64,000 bases of DNA from Streptosporangium album (GTDB lineage: Bacteria > Actinomycetota > Actinomycetes > Streptosporangiales > Streptosporangiaceae): NCBI RefSeq assembly GCF_014203795.1, contig NZ_JACHJU010000001.1, positions 3,968,001-4,032,000 on the forward strand, read 5' to 3'. Within the stretch, counting starts at the first letter, position 1. Each line of letters opens with the position of its first letter. The translations under genes and the position numbers were made by a program. Below, piece after piece: positions 56,924-64,000 of the stretch. The notes below the pieces were generated by a model. That model was not told where the DNA came from. It saw only the letters and a list, made by a program, of their open reading frames with translations, and did no database searches.

Positions 56924-56929
56924 ACAGTA
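56924..56929 (-). promoter_or_regulatory. -10 hexamer TACTGT, leaderless-type
   Basis: TACTGT lies 7 nt before the ATG of the Phd-like gene. Confidence 0.5.
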
Positions 56930-57032
56930 GCTCGGATGTTAACCGAAAGGCAGAGGCTGCTCACGGTCAACCCAGATTTCGAGGAAAAGGATCATCGCCA
57001 GGCGGGTTGCCCGTCGTGCGAGGCGCTTGTCG

Positions 57033-57067
57033 AGGACGGGTATCCACCCGGGGTGGATACCCGTCCT
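57033..57067. promoter_or_regulatory. 35-bp perfect palindrome, probable operator
   Basis: 17-bp arms with a single central base (57033-57049, G57050, 57051-57067; core GGGTATCCACCC). It ends 4 bp before the TAGCTT -10 of the DUF885 gene and covers the expected -35 position. As RNA it would be a hairpin, but it lies upstream of the predicted transcript, which favours a protein-binding site. Confidence 0.75.
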
Positions 57068-57071
57068 GGGA

Positions 57072-57077
57072 TAGCTT
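57072..57077 (+). promoter_or_regulatory. -10 hexamer TAGCTT, leaderless-type
   Basis: TAGCTT lies 7 nt before the ATG of the DUF885 gene, immediately after the 35-bp palindrome. Confidence 0.55.
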
Positions 57078-57084
57078 CACAACC

Positions 57085-58599
57085 ATGAGCGAACTGGACG
57101 GTCGCCTGCGGGCGGTGTGTGACATGGCCATGGCCGACTCCCGGGAGATGGCCGGGCGGCACGAGTACGACGGGATGATCCAAGACCTGTCACCCGAGGG
57201 TGTGCGTGCCGGATTGGCCGCGCTCGGGAAGGGGGCGCTGCCGGACGATCCGCACGACGCCGCCCATCTGGAGATCTTCGAGGTGGCCACCCGGGTCAGG
57301 TTCGGCGAGCTGGAGCTGCACCGGCGCAGCCCGCTGGAGCATCTGAGCAACCTCGACCTGGCCACCTACGACCGGGAGTACGCCCCGGTGGCCGAGCGGT
57401 CCGCCGCCAGGCTGGCCCATCTCGCGCGCTGGCCCGAGGCCGTGGACAACGCGATCGCCTCGCTCGACCTGCTCAGCGCGCCGGTCGCCACCGCGCTGCT
57501 GGGGGCCGTACGGGGACTGGCGGCCGGGGTGCCGAAGGACGCGGAGGGGTCTGCGCGCGAGGCGGCGCTGAAGGCGCACGCCCGCCTGCTGGAGCACGTC
57601 GAGGAGGCCTCGCGCTCCGGGGACCCGGACGCCTCCCTCGGCGCCGAGGGCCTGTCCCTGCTGATGGGCGCCGGTGACGGGCTCCCGGTGGACCTCGGTG
57701 CCCTCGCCGCGCGGGCCGACGCCGAGCGCGACCGGCTCATGGCGCGGCTCACCGAGTCGTGCGCGAAGCTGGGCATGGTTGACCGGCCGCCGCTGGACGT
57801 CTCGCGCGAGCTGGTCCGCGACCACCCGGGCATCGACGGCGTGCTCGACGCGGCGCGGGTGGGGGCCGAGCGCGCGATCGCCTTCACCAGGGAGAAGGAC
57901 CTGGTCCCCTACCACGACGGGGAGTGCCGGGTCGGCCTGGCCCCCGAGTCGCGCCGCTGGGCGATGGCGATGATGAGCTGGGCCGCGCCCGGCGAGCCCG
58001 AGGGCCCGTCGTGGTACCACGTCACCCCGCCCGCCCCCTCCTGGCCGGAGCGTGACATCGAGGAGTGGCTGAAGGTCTTCAGCGCCACCACGCTGCCCGC
58101 GATCAACGTGCACGAGGTCGCCCCGGGGCACTTCTCGCACGGCCGCGCTCTGCGCCACGCCCCCTCCGACGTGCGGCGGACGCTGATGTCCATGGCGTTC
58201 GCCGAGGGATGGGCGCACTACGCCGAGGAGCTCTGTGTCGAGGAGGGCTTCGCGCCCGACGACCCGCGCTTCGAGATCGGCGTGTGGCTGGAGGCGCTGA
58301 TCCGGGTGACCCGGCTGGCCTGCGCCATCGGCGTGCACACCGGCTCGATGACCGTCGAGGAGGGCGCCCGCCGCTTCGAGGCCGACACCCACATCGCCGG
58401 TCCCGCCGCGATGTCGGAGGCGGCACGGGCCACCTTCGATCCGACCTACGGCCGCTACACCTGGGGCAAGCTGGAGATCCTCGCCCTGCGCGAGCGGGCC
58501 AGGACCGAGTGGGGCGCCTCCTTCACGCTCAAGCGTTTCCACACCGCGATGCTCGACCTCGGCTCCCCGCCCCTCGGCCTCCTCGCCCGCGCACTCTAG
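57085..58599 (+). CDS. DUF885 family protein (putative metallo-carboxypeptidase)
   Basis: 504 residues from ATG 57085; the much longer upstream frame crosses the palindrome and the opposite Phd-like gene and is not supported. A gluzincin-like centre is visible in NVHEVAPGHFSH (HExxxxH) and AFAEGWAHYAEELC. The C-terminal TYGRYTWGKLEILALRERAR is typical. DUF885 proteins are predicted peptidases of uncertain substrate. No signal peptide, so probably cytoplasmic. Confidence 0.87.
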   Translation: MSELDGRLRAVCDMAMADSREMAGRHEYDGMIQDLSPEGVRAGLAALGKGALPDDPHDAAHLEIFEVATRVRFGELELHRRSPLEHLSNLDLATYDREYAPVAERSAARLAHLARWPEAVDNAIASLDLLSAPVATALLGAVRGLAAGVPKDAEGSAREAALKAHARLLEHVEEASRSGDPDASLGAEGLSLLMGAGDGLPVDLGALAARADAERDRLMARLTESCAKLGMVDRPPLDVSRELVRDHPGIDGVLDAARVGAERAIAFTREKDLVPYHDGECRVGLAPESRRWAMAMMSWAAPGEPEGPSWYHVTPPAPSWPERDIEEWLKVFSATTLPAINVHEVAPGHFSHGRALRHAPSDVRRTLMSMAFAEGWAHYAEELCVEEGFAPDDPRFEIGVWLEALIRVTRLACAIGVHTGSMTVEEGARRFEADTHIAGPAAMSEAARATFDPTYGRYTWGKLEILALRERARTEWGASFTLKRFHTAMLDLGSPPLGLLARAL

Positions 58600-58601
58600 G
58601 T

Positions 58602-58700
58602 GCGTGAGCGCGGGGCATCCGCCACGGTCTCCCCCGATGGGTGAGCCTCTCCGGACACGTGAGCGCAGGGCGCCCGCCACCGTCTCTCCGGGCATGAGCG
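58602..58700. repeat. imperfect direct repeat after the DUF885 gene
   Basis: Two copies of a ~35-bp unit (GTGAGCGCGGGGCATCCGCC near 58603 and GTGAGCGCAGGGCGCCCGCC near 58660) lie ~57 bp apart in non-coding DNA downstream of DUF885. Confidence 0.55.
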
Positions 58701-58745
58701 TGGGCCGCCCCTTGCGGACCCGCACTCCGCCCAACCGGCCGGGCG

Positions 58746-58976
58746 GCGGGCGGCCAGTGCGATCACGTCGGCGATCTCGGCGAGCTCGTCCGGGTCCTCG
58801 GTGAGCTGGGCGATCGCCATCCGCAGGTGCGGCGGCCCCTGGCGTACGCGGTAGCGGCTGCCCGGCGCCGCCGCGACGCCGTGCGCGGCCAGGGTGGCCA
58901 GGGCTTCGGACTCGTCGTGGACCGGGACCCACAGCACGAGGCCATGGCTGTCACCCTGTATCGCGAGGGTCGACAT
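58746..58976 (-). pseudogene. C-terminal fragment of a MocR-type (GntR/aminotransferase) regulator
   Basis: The minus strand reads IQGDSHGLVLWVPVHDESEA, HGVAAAPGSRYRVRQGPPHL and AIAQLTEDPDELAEIADVIA. This matches the last ~75 residues of the aminotransferase-like domain of MocR/PdxR regulators (GLHLW ... GVAVAPG ... PHLRV). The rest of the gene (~390 residues) is missing; the similarity ends abruptly near 58976 at the edge of unrelated DNA. Confidence 0.6.
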
Positions 58977-59423
58977 GCGTTCGGGCGCGGACGATGGGAG
59001 GACTTTCTCGAGTCGTTCAATGACCTGATGCGCGCCAAGACGTCCGTCGAATCGTTCTTCCGTGTGGTCGATGTCCTGCAACGTGCCGGTGCGCGAGGCC
59101 CGGTTGGCGAGATCATGGAGATGATCAGCCAGGCCAGGCCCCGCGCGGAATCTTTTCGGGCACAGCCTCCCGACGGCCAGGAGACGTTTCCGGCGCTGAA
59201 CCCTCTGATCCCGGCCATCGTCCACTGGGGTGAGGGAAGAAAACCCGACTTCCTTGCCGGAGTGGCGCGGAAGGTGGCGTCGGACGAACTCAACGACCGA
59301 GGTGACGCGGAGATCGTTTCATCGAAAACCTCCAGCGTGGAGACCCCGGGCTTTGGCCCTGGGGAGGAAACGCGGCACGGTGCCGCACGGTTTAAATCGA
59401 ACATGCGCGCGATTTTTAGCTGA
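58944..59423 (+). pseudogene. unidentified coding fragment upstream of the TnpB element
   Basis: From about 58980 the plus strand shows good coding character (GRWEDFLESFNDLMRAKTSV; FFRVVDVLQRAGARGPVGEI; PALNPLIPAIVHWGEGRKPD) with lower third-position GC than its neighbours. The frame then runs into the IS-end-like hairpin at 59335 and continues as junk to 59423. The true start is unclear; upstream of 58976 the frame is antisense to the MocR remnant. I do not recognise the protein; a truncated gene from elsewhere is likely. Confidence 0.4.
59335..59370 (+). mobile_element. second orphan IS right-end-like hairpin
   Basis: This segment shares GCGTGGAGA, CCGGGCT and TGGGGAGGAA in the same order with the orphan end at 47937-47975, but its last bases diverge (AACG in place of GTCAA). 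It directly precedes the left side of the tnpB element, so it may be the worn right end of an older neighbouring insertion. Confidence 0.5.
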
Positions 59424-59431
59424 TCGTTCGG

Positions 59432-59437
59432 TACGAT
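59432..59437 (+). promoter_or_regulatory. -10 hexamer TACGAT for tnpB, leaderless-type
   Basis: TACGAT lies 7 nt before the tnpB GTG at 59445. Confidence 0.5.
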
Positions 59438-59444
59438 GCGAGGC

Positions 59445-60575
59445 GTGGCGCAGATCGTGAAGCGGGCGTTCAAGTTCCGCTTCTACCCGACCCCCGAGCA
59501 GGCTGATGAGCTTGCCCGGACGTTCGGCTGCGTCCGCCTCGTCTACAACAAGGCCCTGCAGGAGCGGACCCGCGCCTACCGGTCGGAAGGCCGCAAGGTC
59601 TCCTACGTGGAATCGTCGGCCGCGCTGACGGAGTGGAAACGCACCGAGGAGCTGGATTTCCTGGCCGAGGTGTCGTCGGTGCCGTTGCAGCAGGCGTTGC
59701 GGCACCTGCAGACGGCGTTTGCGAACTTCTTCGCCCAGCGGGCCGGGTACCCGGCGTTCAAGTCCCGGAAGAAGTCCCGGCTGTCGGCCGAGTACACCCG
59801 CTCGGCGTTCCGCTACCACGACGGGCGGCTCACCCTGGCGAAGATGGACGCCCCGCTGAACATCGTGTGGTCGCGCCCGCTGCCCGAGGGGGCCGATCCG
59901 TCCACGGTGACCGTGTCGAAGGACGCGGCCGGGCGCTGGTCGGTGTCGATCCTGTGTGAGGACACCGTCCGGCCTCTGGACCCGACCTCGGACATGGTCG
60001 GGGTGGACGCCGGGATCACCGCGCTGGTCACCCTGTCGCGTCCGATTCCGGGCGTGACCGACGACGACGGCAAGGTCACCAACCCCCGCCACGAACGCGC
60101 CGACCGCAGGAGACTCGCCCGCGCGCAGCGGATACCGGCCCGCAAGGAGAAGGGGTCGGCGAATCGGGGCAGGGCGAGGGTGAAGGTCGCCCGGGTGCAT
60201 GCCCGGATCACCGACCGTCGCCGCGATGTCCTGCACAAGCTCACCACCGCGATCGTCCGCGAGAACCAAGTGGTCGTGATCGAGGATCTCACCGTGCGTA
60301 ACCTGGTGAAAAACCACAGCCTGGCCCGCGCGATCTCCGATGCGAGCTGGCGGCAGATGCGCACCATGCTGGAGTACAAGGCGCAGTGGTACGGGCGGGA
60401 GCTGCTGGTGGTGGACCGGTGGTTTCCCTCCTCGAAGCTGTGCTCGGCGTGCGGCGCGCTCCAGCGGTTCATGCCGCTGAACGTCCGCGACTGGGTGTGC
60501 GCCTGTGGCGTGGTCCATGACCGTGATGTGAACGCCGCGAAGAACATCCTCGCCGCCGGGCTGGCGGAGAGGTGA
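59445..60575 (+). CDS. tnpB: RNA-guided endonuclease TnpB
   Basis: 376 residues from GTG 59445, giving the usual N-terminus (M)AQIVKRAFKFRFYPTPEQA; ATG 59436 would add three residues. All nuclease residues appear intact: RuvC-I Asp188 in VGVDAGITAL, RuvC-II Glu280 in VIEDLTVRNL, zinc-ribbon cysteines 333, 336, 352 and 354, and RuvC-III Asp361 in DRDVNAAKNI. TnpB proteins cleave DNA next to a TAM using an RNA made from the element's right end; here that RNA would read into the flanking permease remnant. Confidence 0.93.
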   Translation: MAQIVKRAFKFRFYPTPEQADELARTFGCVRLVYNKALQERTRAYRSEGRKVSYVESSAALTEWKRTEELDFLAEVSSVPLQQALRHLQTAFANFFAQRAGYPAFKSRKKSRLSAEYTRSAFRYHDGRLTLAKMDAPLNIVWSRPLPEGADPSTVTVSKDAAGRWSVSILCEDTVRPLDPTSDMVGVDAGITALVTLSRPIPGVTDDDGKVTNPRHERADRRRLARAQRIPARKEKGSANRGRARVKVARVHARITDRRRDVLHKLTTAIVRENQVVVIEDLTVRNLVKNHSLARAISDASWRQMRTMLEYKAQWYGRELLVVDRWFPSSKLCSACGALQRFMPLNVRDWVCACGVVHDRDVNAAKNILAAGLAER

Positions 60576-60629
60576 AACGCCTGTGGAGCCGGTGTAAGAC
60601 CTCAAGGGCGCAGGCCCGGCGGGCGACTG

Positions 60630-60698
60630 GCGGTGAAGCAGGAAACTCCACCCGTGAGGGTGGGAATCCTCCGGCTTCAGCCGTGGGGAGGAAGTCAA
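60630..60698 (+). ncRNA. predicted omega-RNA scaffold / IS right end
   Basis: Two stems are visible: CCACCC-GTGA-GGGTGG (about 60649-60664) and CTCCGGC-TTCA-GCCGTGGGGAG (about 60669-60690), ending GAAGTCAA. This is the layout of IS605-family right ends that form the TnpB guide scaffold. The guide would be the bases immediately after 60698. Confidence 0.65.
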
Positions 60699-60816
60699 CG
60701 AGCGCCACTACGCACGCGGGGCGACCCGCAACGCCCCGCAGAGTTTCTGGAGCTTCCTTCTGTTCCGGCGACGCCGGCCTCCGGCGGCCCCGACATCCAC
60801 GGAGACACCATCGTGA
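60699..60816 (+). pseudogene. 3' remnant of an amino-acid ABC transporter permease
   Basis: Immediately after the IS right end, one frame encodes [19 protein letters not shown] then a short basic tail to a TGA at 60814-60816. The ERxYARG pattern is the usual C-terminus of polar amino-acid ABC permeases. The TGA overlaps the GTG of the downstream ATPase by 4 bp (GTGA), the normal permease-ATPase junction. The rest of the permease is absent on the left of the IS. Confidence 0.7.
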
Positions 60817-61577
60817 CCACACCCATGGTCCACGCCAGGGCCGTACGTAAGAGCTTCGGCCACCTGGAGGTGCTCAAGGGCATCGACCTGGACGTCCAGC
60901 GGGGCGAGGTCGTCGTCATCCTCGGCCCCTCCGGGTCCGGGAAGTCGACGTTCCTGCGCTGCGTCAACCACCTGGAGACCATCGACGGCGGCGCGATCCA
61001 CGTCGACGGCGAGCTGATGGGCTTCGACGCCTCCGGCGGGCGCGTACGGCATCTGCGGACCCGTGAGATCACCCGTCAGCGCCGGGAGATCGGCATGGTC
61101 TTCCAGCAGTTCAACCTCTTTCCGCACTTCACCGTGGTGCGGAACATCATCGAGGCGCCTGTGGGCGTGCGCGGCGAATCCCGCGGCAAGGCGCGGGAGC
61201 GGGCCTTCGCCCTGCTGAAACGGGTCGGCCTGGAGGACAAGGCGCACAGCTACCCCCGCCAGCTCTCCGGCGGTCAGCAGCAGCGCGTCGCCATCGCCCG
61301 GGCACTGGCGATGGAGCCCAAGCTGATGCTCTTCGACGAGCCGACCAGCGCGCTGGACCCCGAGCTCGTGGGCGAGGTGCTCGCCACCATGAAGGATCTC
61401 GCCAACGACGGTCTCACCATGATCGTCGTCACGCACGAGGTCGGGTTCGCCCGTGAGGTGGCCGACCGGGTGGTCTTCATGGACGGCGGGGTCGTGGTCG
61501 AGGCCGGTGCGCCCGCCGAGGTGCTGGACAACCCGAGCAACCCGCGGACCAGGGCGTTCCTGAGCAGAGTTCTCTGA
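60813..61577 (+). CDS. polar amino-acid ABC transporter ATP-binding protein
   Basis: 254 residues from GTG 60813 (CGGAGA eight bases upstream; ATG 60825 is possible). Walker [17 protein letters not shown]-loop [14 protein letters not shown], signature [16 protein letters not shown], Walker [17 protein letters not shown] and switch His in [15 protein letters not shown] place it in the GlnQ/HisP group. Its permease has been cut off by the TnpB element and no binding protein is present, so the transporter is probably broken unless the partners are encoded elsewhere. Expression may now depend on the IS. Confidence 0.92.
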   Translation: MTTPMVHARAVRKSFGHLEVLKGIDLDVQRGEVVVILGPSGSGKSTFLRCVNHLETIDGGAIHVDGELMGFDASGGRVRHLRTREITRQRREIGMVFQQFNLFPHFTVVRNIIEAPVGVRGESRGKARERAFALLKRVGLEDKAHSYPRQLSGGQQQRVAIARALAMEPKLMLFDEPTSALDPELVGEVLATMKDLANDGLTMIVVTHEVGFAREVADRVVFMDGGVVVEAGAPAEVLDNPSNPRTRAFLSRVL

Positions 61578-61642
61578 CACCGGCCGGCAGCGGTCCCGTC
61601 GCCTCCTTTCCGACTCCGCGTAAGCACGCCGGCAGGCGCCGA

Positions 61643-61648
61643 TAGACT
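61643..61648 (+). promoter_or_regulatory. -10 hexamer TAGACT for guaA
   Basis: TAGACT lies ~35 bp before the guaA start; the message would have a leader of about 28 nt with a GGGGG stretch as ribosome binding site. Confidence 0.5.
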
Positions 61649-61682
61649 GGATTCACCGCTTGCGTTTCCTTTGGGGGTCTTG

Positions 61683-63233
61683 GTGTCTGAGTTCGACACG
61701 GTCCTGGTCGTCGACTTCGGTGCGCAGTACGCGCAGCTGATCGCGCGACGGGTGCGTGAATGCCACGTCTACTCCGAGATCGTCCCCTCGACGATGCCGG
61801 TGGAGGAGATGATGGCCAAGAAGCCCAAGGCCATCATCCTGTCCGGCGGGCCCTCGTCGGTCTACGCCGAAGGCGCCCCCGCCGCGCCCGCCGGCCTGTT
61901 CGAGACCGGGGTGCCCACCTTCGGCATCTGCTATGGCTTCCAGGTCATGGCTCAGGCGCTCGGCGGCCAGGTGGCCAGGACCGGCCTCGCCGAGTACGGC
62001 GGGACCCAGCTCGACGTGGCCCAGGAAGGCGTGCTCTTCGCCGGCCTGCCGGCCAAGCAGTCGGTCTGGATGTCCCACGGCGACAGCGTCGCCGCCGCCC
62101 CCGAGGATTTCCTCGTCACCGCCGCGACCACGCAGACACCGGTCGCCGCCTTCGAGCACCCCGGCAAGGGCTTGTACGGCGTGCAGTTCCATCCCGAGGT
62201 CCTGCACTCCGAGCACGGTCAGGCCGTCCTGAAGCACTTCCTCGACGCGGCGGGCTGCCGTCCCTCCTGGACGATGCTCAACATCGTCGAGGACGCGGTG
62301 GAGGCGGTCCGCGCCCAGATCGGCCCAGAGGGGCGCGCCATCTGCGCGCTGTCGGGCGGGGTGGACTCCGCGGTCGCCGCCGCGATGGTGCAGCGGGCCA
62401 TCGGTGAACGTCTGACCTGCGTGTTCGTCGACCACGGACTGCTGCGCAAGGGCGAGGCCGAGCAGGTCGAGCGTGACTTCGTGGCCGTCACCGGAGTGAA
62501 GCTCCGCGTGGTGAACGCCCAGGAACGCTTCCTCAAGGCACTCGACGGAGTCGTCGACCCGGAGGAGAAGCGCAAGATCATCGGTCGTGAGTTCATCCGG
62601 GTCTTCGAGGACGAGCAGCGCGCCATCCTCGCCGACGGCCCGGTCGACTTCCTCGTTCAGGGCACCCTCTATCCTGACGTGGTCGAGTCCGGGGGCGGCA
62701 CCGGCACCGCCAACATCAAGTCGCACCACAACGTGGGCGGCCTCCCGGACGACCTGCGGTTCTCGCTGGTGGAGCCGTTGCGAGCGCTTTTCAAGGACGA
62801 GGTCCGCCGCGCGGGCGAGGAGCTCGGCCTGCCCCCCGCGATGGTCTGGCGCCAGCCGTTCCCCGGCCCCGGCCTGGGCATCCGCATCATCGGCGCGGTC
62901 ACGCACGACCGCCTGGAGATCCTCCGCGAGGCGGACGCCATCGCCCGCGAGGAGCTCTCCCGCGCGGGTCTGGACCGGGAGATCTGGCAGTGCCCGGTCG
63001 TCCTGCTGGCCGACGTCCGTTCGGTGGGCGTCCAGGGCGACGGCCGCACCTACGGCCATCCGGTCGTCCTGCGTCCGGTCTCCAGCGAGGACGCCATGAC
63101 CGCCGACTGGTCCCGCGTCCCCTACGACGTGCTCGCCCGCATCTCCACCCGGATCACCAACGAGGTCCGGGAGGTCAACCGCGTGGCCCTCGACGTGACC
63201 AGCAAGCCCCCGGGCACCATCGAATGGGAGTAG
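61683..63233 (+). CDS. guaA: GMP synthase (glutamine-hydrolysing)
   Basis: GuaA aminates XMP to GMP. 516 residues from GTG 61683 (TTG 61671 is possible). The class I amidotransferase domain (~1-195) has the nucleophile in [12 protein letters not shown] and the His-Glu pair in [11 protein letters not shown]. The ATP-pyrophosphatase P-loop is [15 protein letters not shown], and the dimerisation domain ends [13 protein letters not shown]. It completes the IMP-XMP-GMP branch started by guaB at 35.7 kb. Confidence 0.97.
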   Translation: MSEFDTVLVVDFGAQYAQLIARRVRECHVYSEIVPSTMPVEEMMAKKPKAIILSGGPSSVYAEGAPAAPAGLFETGVPTFGICYGFQVMAQALGGQVARTGLAEYGGTQLDVAQEGVLFAGLPAKQSVWMSHGDSVAAAPEDFLVTAATTQTPVAAFEHPGKGLYGVQFHPEVLHSEHGQAVLKHFLDAAGCRPSWTMLNIVEDAVEAVRAQIGPEGRAICALSGGVDSAVAAAMVQRAIGERLTCVFVDHGLLRKGEAEQVERDFVAVTGVKLRVVNAQERFLKALDGVVDPEEKRKIIGREFIRVFEDEQRAILADGPVDFLVQGTLYPDVVESGGGTGTANIKSHHNVGGLPDDLRFSLVEPLRALFKDEVRRAGEELGLPPAMVWRQPFPGPGLGIRIIGAVTHDRLEILREADAIAREELSRAGLDREIWQCPVVLLADVRSVGVQGDGRTYGHPVVLRPVSSEDAMTADWSRVPYDVLARISTRITNEVREVNRVALDVTSKPPGTIEWE

Positions 63234-63241
63234 GAACGACG

Positions 63242-63278
63242 GCGCGGCCCCGCGGAGCATCCCTCCGCGGGGCCGCGC
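63242..63278. terminator. bidirectional hairpin terminator after guaA
   Basis: A perfect 15-bp GC stem (63242-63256 with 63264-63278) with a 7-nt loop between convergent genes, followed on the plus strand by TGTTCTCC. Confidence 0.75.
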
Positions 63279-63290
63279 TGTTCTCCGTCA

Positions 63291-63710
63291 TCACCGGGAC
63301 GCGCGGAGGCCGAGATACTGCAGGGCGGCGAAGCCGCCGACGGTGACCGCCTGCAGGAGGACCCAGACGGTGCCGAGGGCCGTGACCTCCAGGCCGCCGA
63401 TCGCGAGTTCGCCGACGCTGACCACGGTCCACAGGGTGTTGAGGACGACGGCGGCCAGGGCGGCGGTCCGGTTGATCGCGGCAGGCCGGGCGGCCAGCCA
63501 GATCGCGACGCCGTAGACGGTGAGGAACACGCCGATGCCGTACTGGAGGGTGACAGGCAGGCCGAGCAGGTCGTTGATCGGGCCCGCCAGGGCCAGGTAG
63601 GCCAGGCCGTTGACGGTGGTGACGACGGAGTCCAGGCGCAGCGCCAGTCGCAGGAGCCGGTGGGGGTCGGTGGCGGTATTGCCGGTCATGGCGGTGACCT
63701 TGTCGGTCAT
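63291..63710 (-). CDS. small four-helix integral membrane protein
   Basis: 139 residues from ATG 63710 (AGGAGA seven bases upstream). Four hydrophobic helices are evident (VVTTVNGLAYLALAGPINDL; LQYGIGVFLTVYGVAIWLAA; AALAAVVLNTLWTVVSVGEL; ALGTVWVLLQAVTVGGFAAL). No catalytic motif. It resembles small DoxX-size membrane proteins, but I make no family call. Convergent with guaA. Confidence 0.8.
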   Translation of the reverse strand: MTDKVTAMTGNTATDPHRLLRLALRLDSVVTTVNGLAYLALAGPINDLLGLPVTLQYGIGVFLTVYGVAIWLAARPAAINRTAALAAVVLNTLWTVVSVGELAIGGLEVTALGTVWVLLQAVTVGGFAALQYLGLRASR

Positions 63711-64000
63711 TTCGTCGTCTCCTTGTTTCCTGCGGTTGTTCCTGCAGGTCACAAAGGTACGGAGATCGGCGGAGCGTGGAATCTGTCATCCACCGGTACT
63801 TATCGGATCCTCTATAGGTCGGCTCGGGTATGCCCCGCTCTCGGGCGGCGCTGACCGGGCACACGGGCTTCCGGCCTGACGGACGAGGTGGGCGGCAGCC
63901 GTATCGGTGTGGATGACGACTGCGCCGGTTTTGCAGTCTCCATACAGGTAGGTTGGGCGGGGTGTCCTCGTCAGTCATCGGTCCCGGATCTTCCACGGTC
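63711..64000. other. non-annotated end of window
   Basis: No gene with convincing coding character begins or ends here. A minus-strand frame entering at the right edge (TDEDTPPNLPVWRLQNRR) has no recognisable family and may be a shadow. CATACAGGTAGGT (63931-63943) has promoter-like bases. Confidence 0.35.

Larger units (their letters stand above)
59391..60698 (+). mobile_element. IS1341-type (IS200/IS605 family, tnpB only) element
   Basis: An intact tnpB with a right end of family type finishing in GTCAA at 60698 and no tnpA. A small hairpin (AAATCG 59394-59399 with CGATTT 59410-59415) is a candidate left end; the left boundary is approximate. Being tnpA-less, it needs a Y1 transposase in trans to move. 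It is inserted against an ABC permease remnant on the right. Confidence 0.8.

Noticed and set aside
56338..57084. A 249-residue N-terminal extension of the DUF885 protein
   Set aside because: It would cross the 35-bp palindrome and -10 region and be antisense to the Phd-like gene; ATG 57085 fits the family start.
59391..60698. A tnpA (Y1 transposase) partner for the element
   Set aside because: No HUH-Tyr transposase frame is found on either side, so the element is classed as tnpB-only.

Overview
The window is chromosomal DNA from a high-GC Gram-positive actinomycete. Evidence is the strong G/C bias at third codon positions, frequent GTG and TTG starts, actinobacterial gene orders (rpsM-rpsK-rpsD-rpoA-rplQ-truA, rplM-rpsI-glmM, glmS-acpS-nnrD-alr-tsaE-tsaB-rimI-tsaD, groES-groEL1-sigD-guaB-guaB3-choD) and a zinc-cysteine ribosomal protein S4. 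A Streptosporangium-like member of the Streptosporangiales is my best guess; that is inference from remembered protein resemblance.

Layout. 1-11 kb: the end of the large ribosomal protein/rpoA operon, truA, three minus-strand envelope or secreted protein genes, then rplM-rpsI-glmM. 11-16.6 kb: a four-gene minus-strand operon of two ABC exporters, a DUF389 membrane protein and pantothenate kinase. 16.6-27.2 kb: a plus-strand housekeeping run for amino sugars, holo-ACP synthase, NAD(P)H-hydrate repair, D-alanine and the tRNA t6A machinery. A class F sortase and a probable substrate are lodged between tsaE and tsaB. 27-31.6 kb: an old-yellow-enzyme/MarR divergent pair with a clear triple operator, a coiled-coil protein and a THUMP-like methyltransferase. 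31.8-38.4 kb: CIRCE-controlled groES-groEL1, a SigD-type sigma factor followed by a 67-residue RsdA-like frame, DUF5319, guaB and guaB3. 38.5-51.4 kb: a regulator, nagA, glpD, an M36 metallopeptidase, a beta-propeller lipoprotein, gabD2 and choD.

51.4-61 kb is the accessory part. It holds a possible two-gene toxin-antitoxin-like pair with a damaged start codon, a nucleotidyltransferase, a PLP decarboxylase, an HxlR/SDR pair, an orphan Phd-like protein, a DUF885 protein behind a 35-bp perfect palindrome, several gene fragments, and an IS1341-type TnpB element. The right end of that element abuts the last ~38 codons of an amino-acid ABC permease whose 5' part is gone. Two further copies of the IS right-end hairpin lie elsewhere (47937-47975 and 59335-59370). 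guaA and a small membrane protein close the window.

One window-wide signal is that fourteen genes have a TAnnnT -10 hexamer 6-8 nt upstream of the start codon, the signature of leaderless mRNAs. No tRNA, rRNA or CRISPR array was seen.
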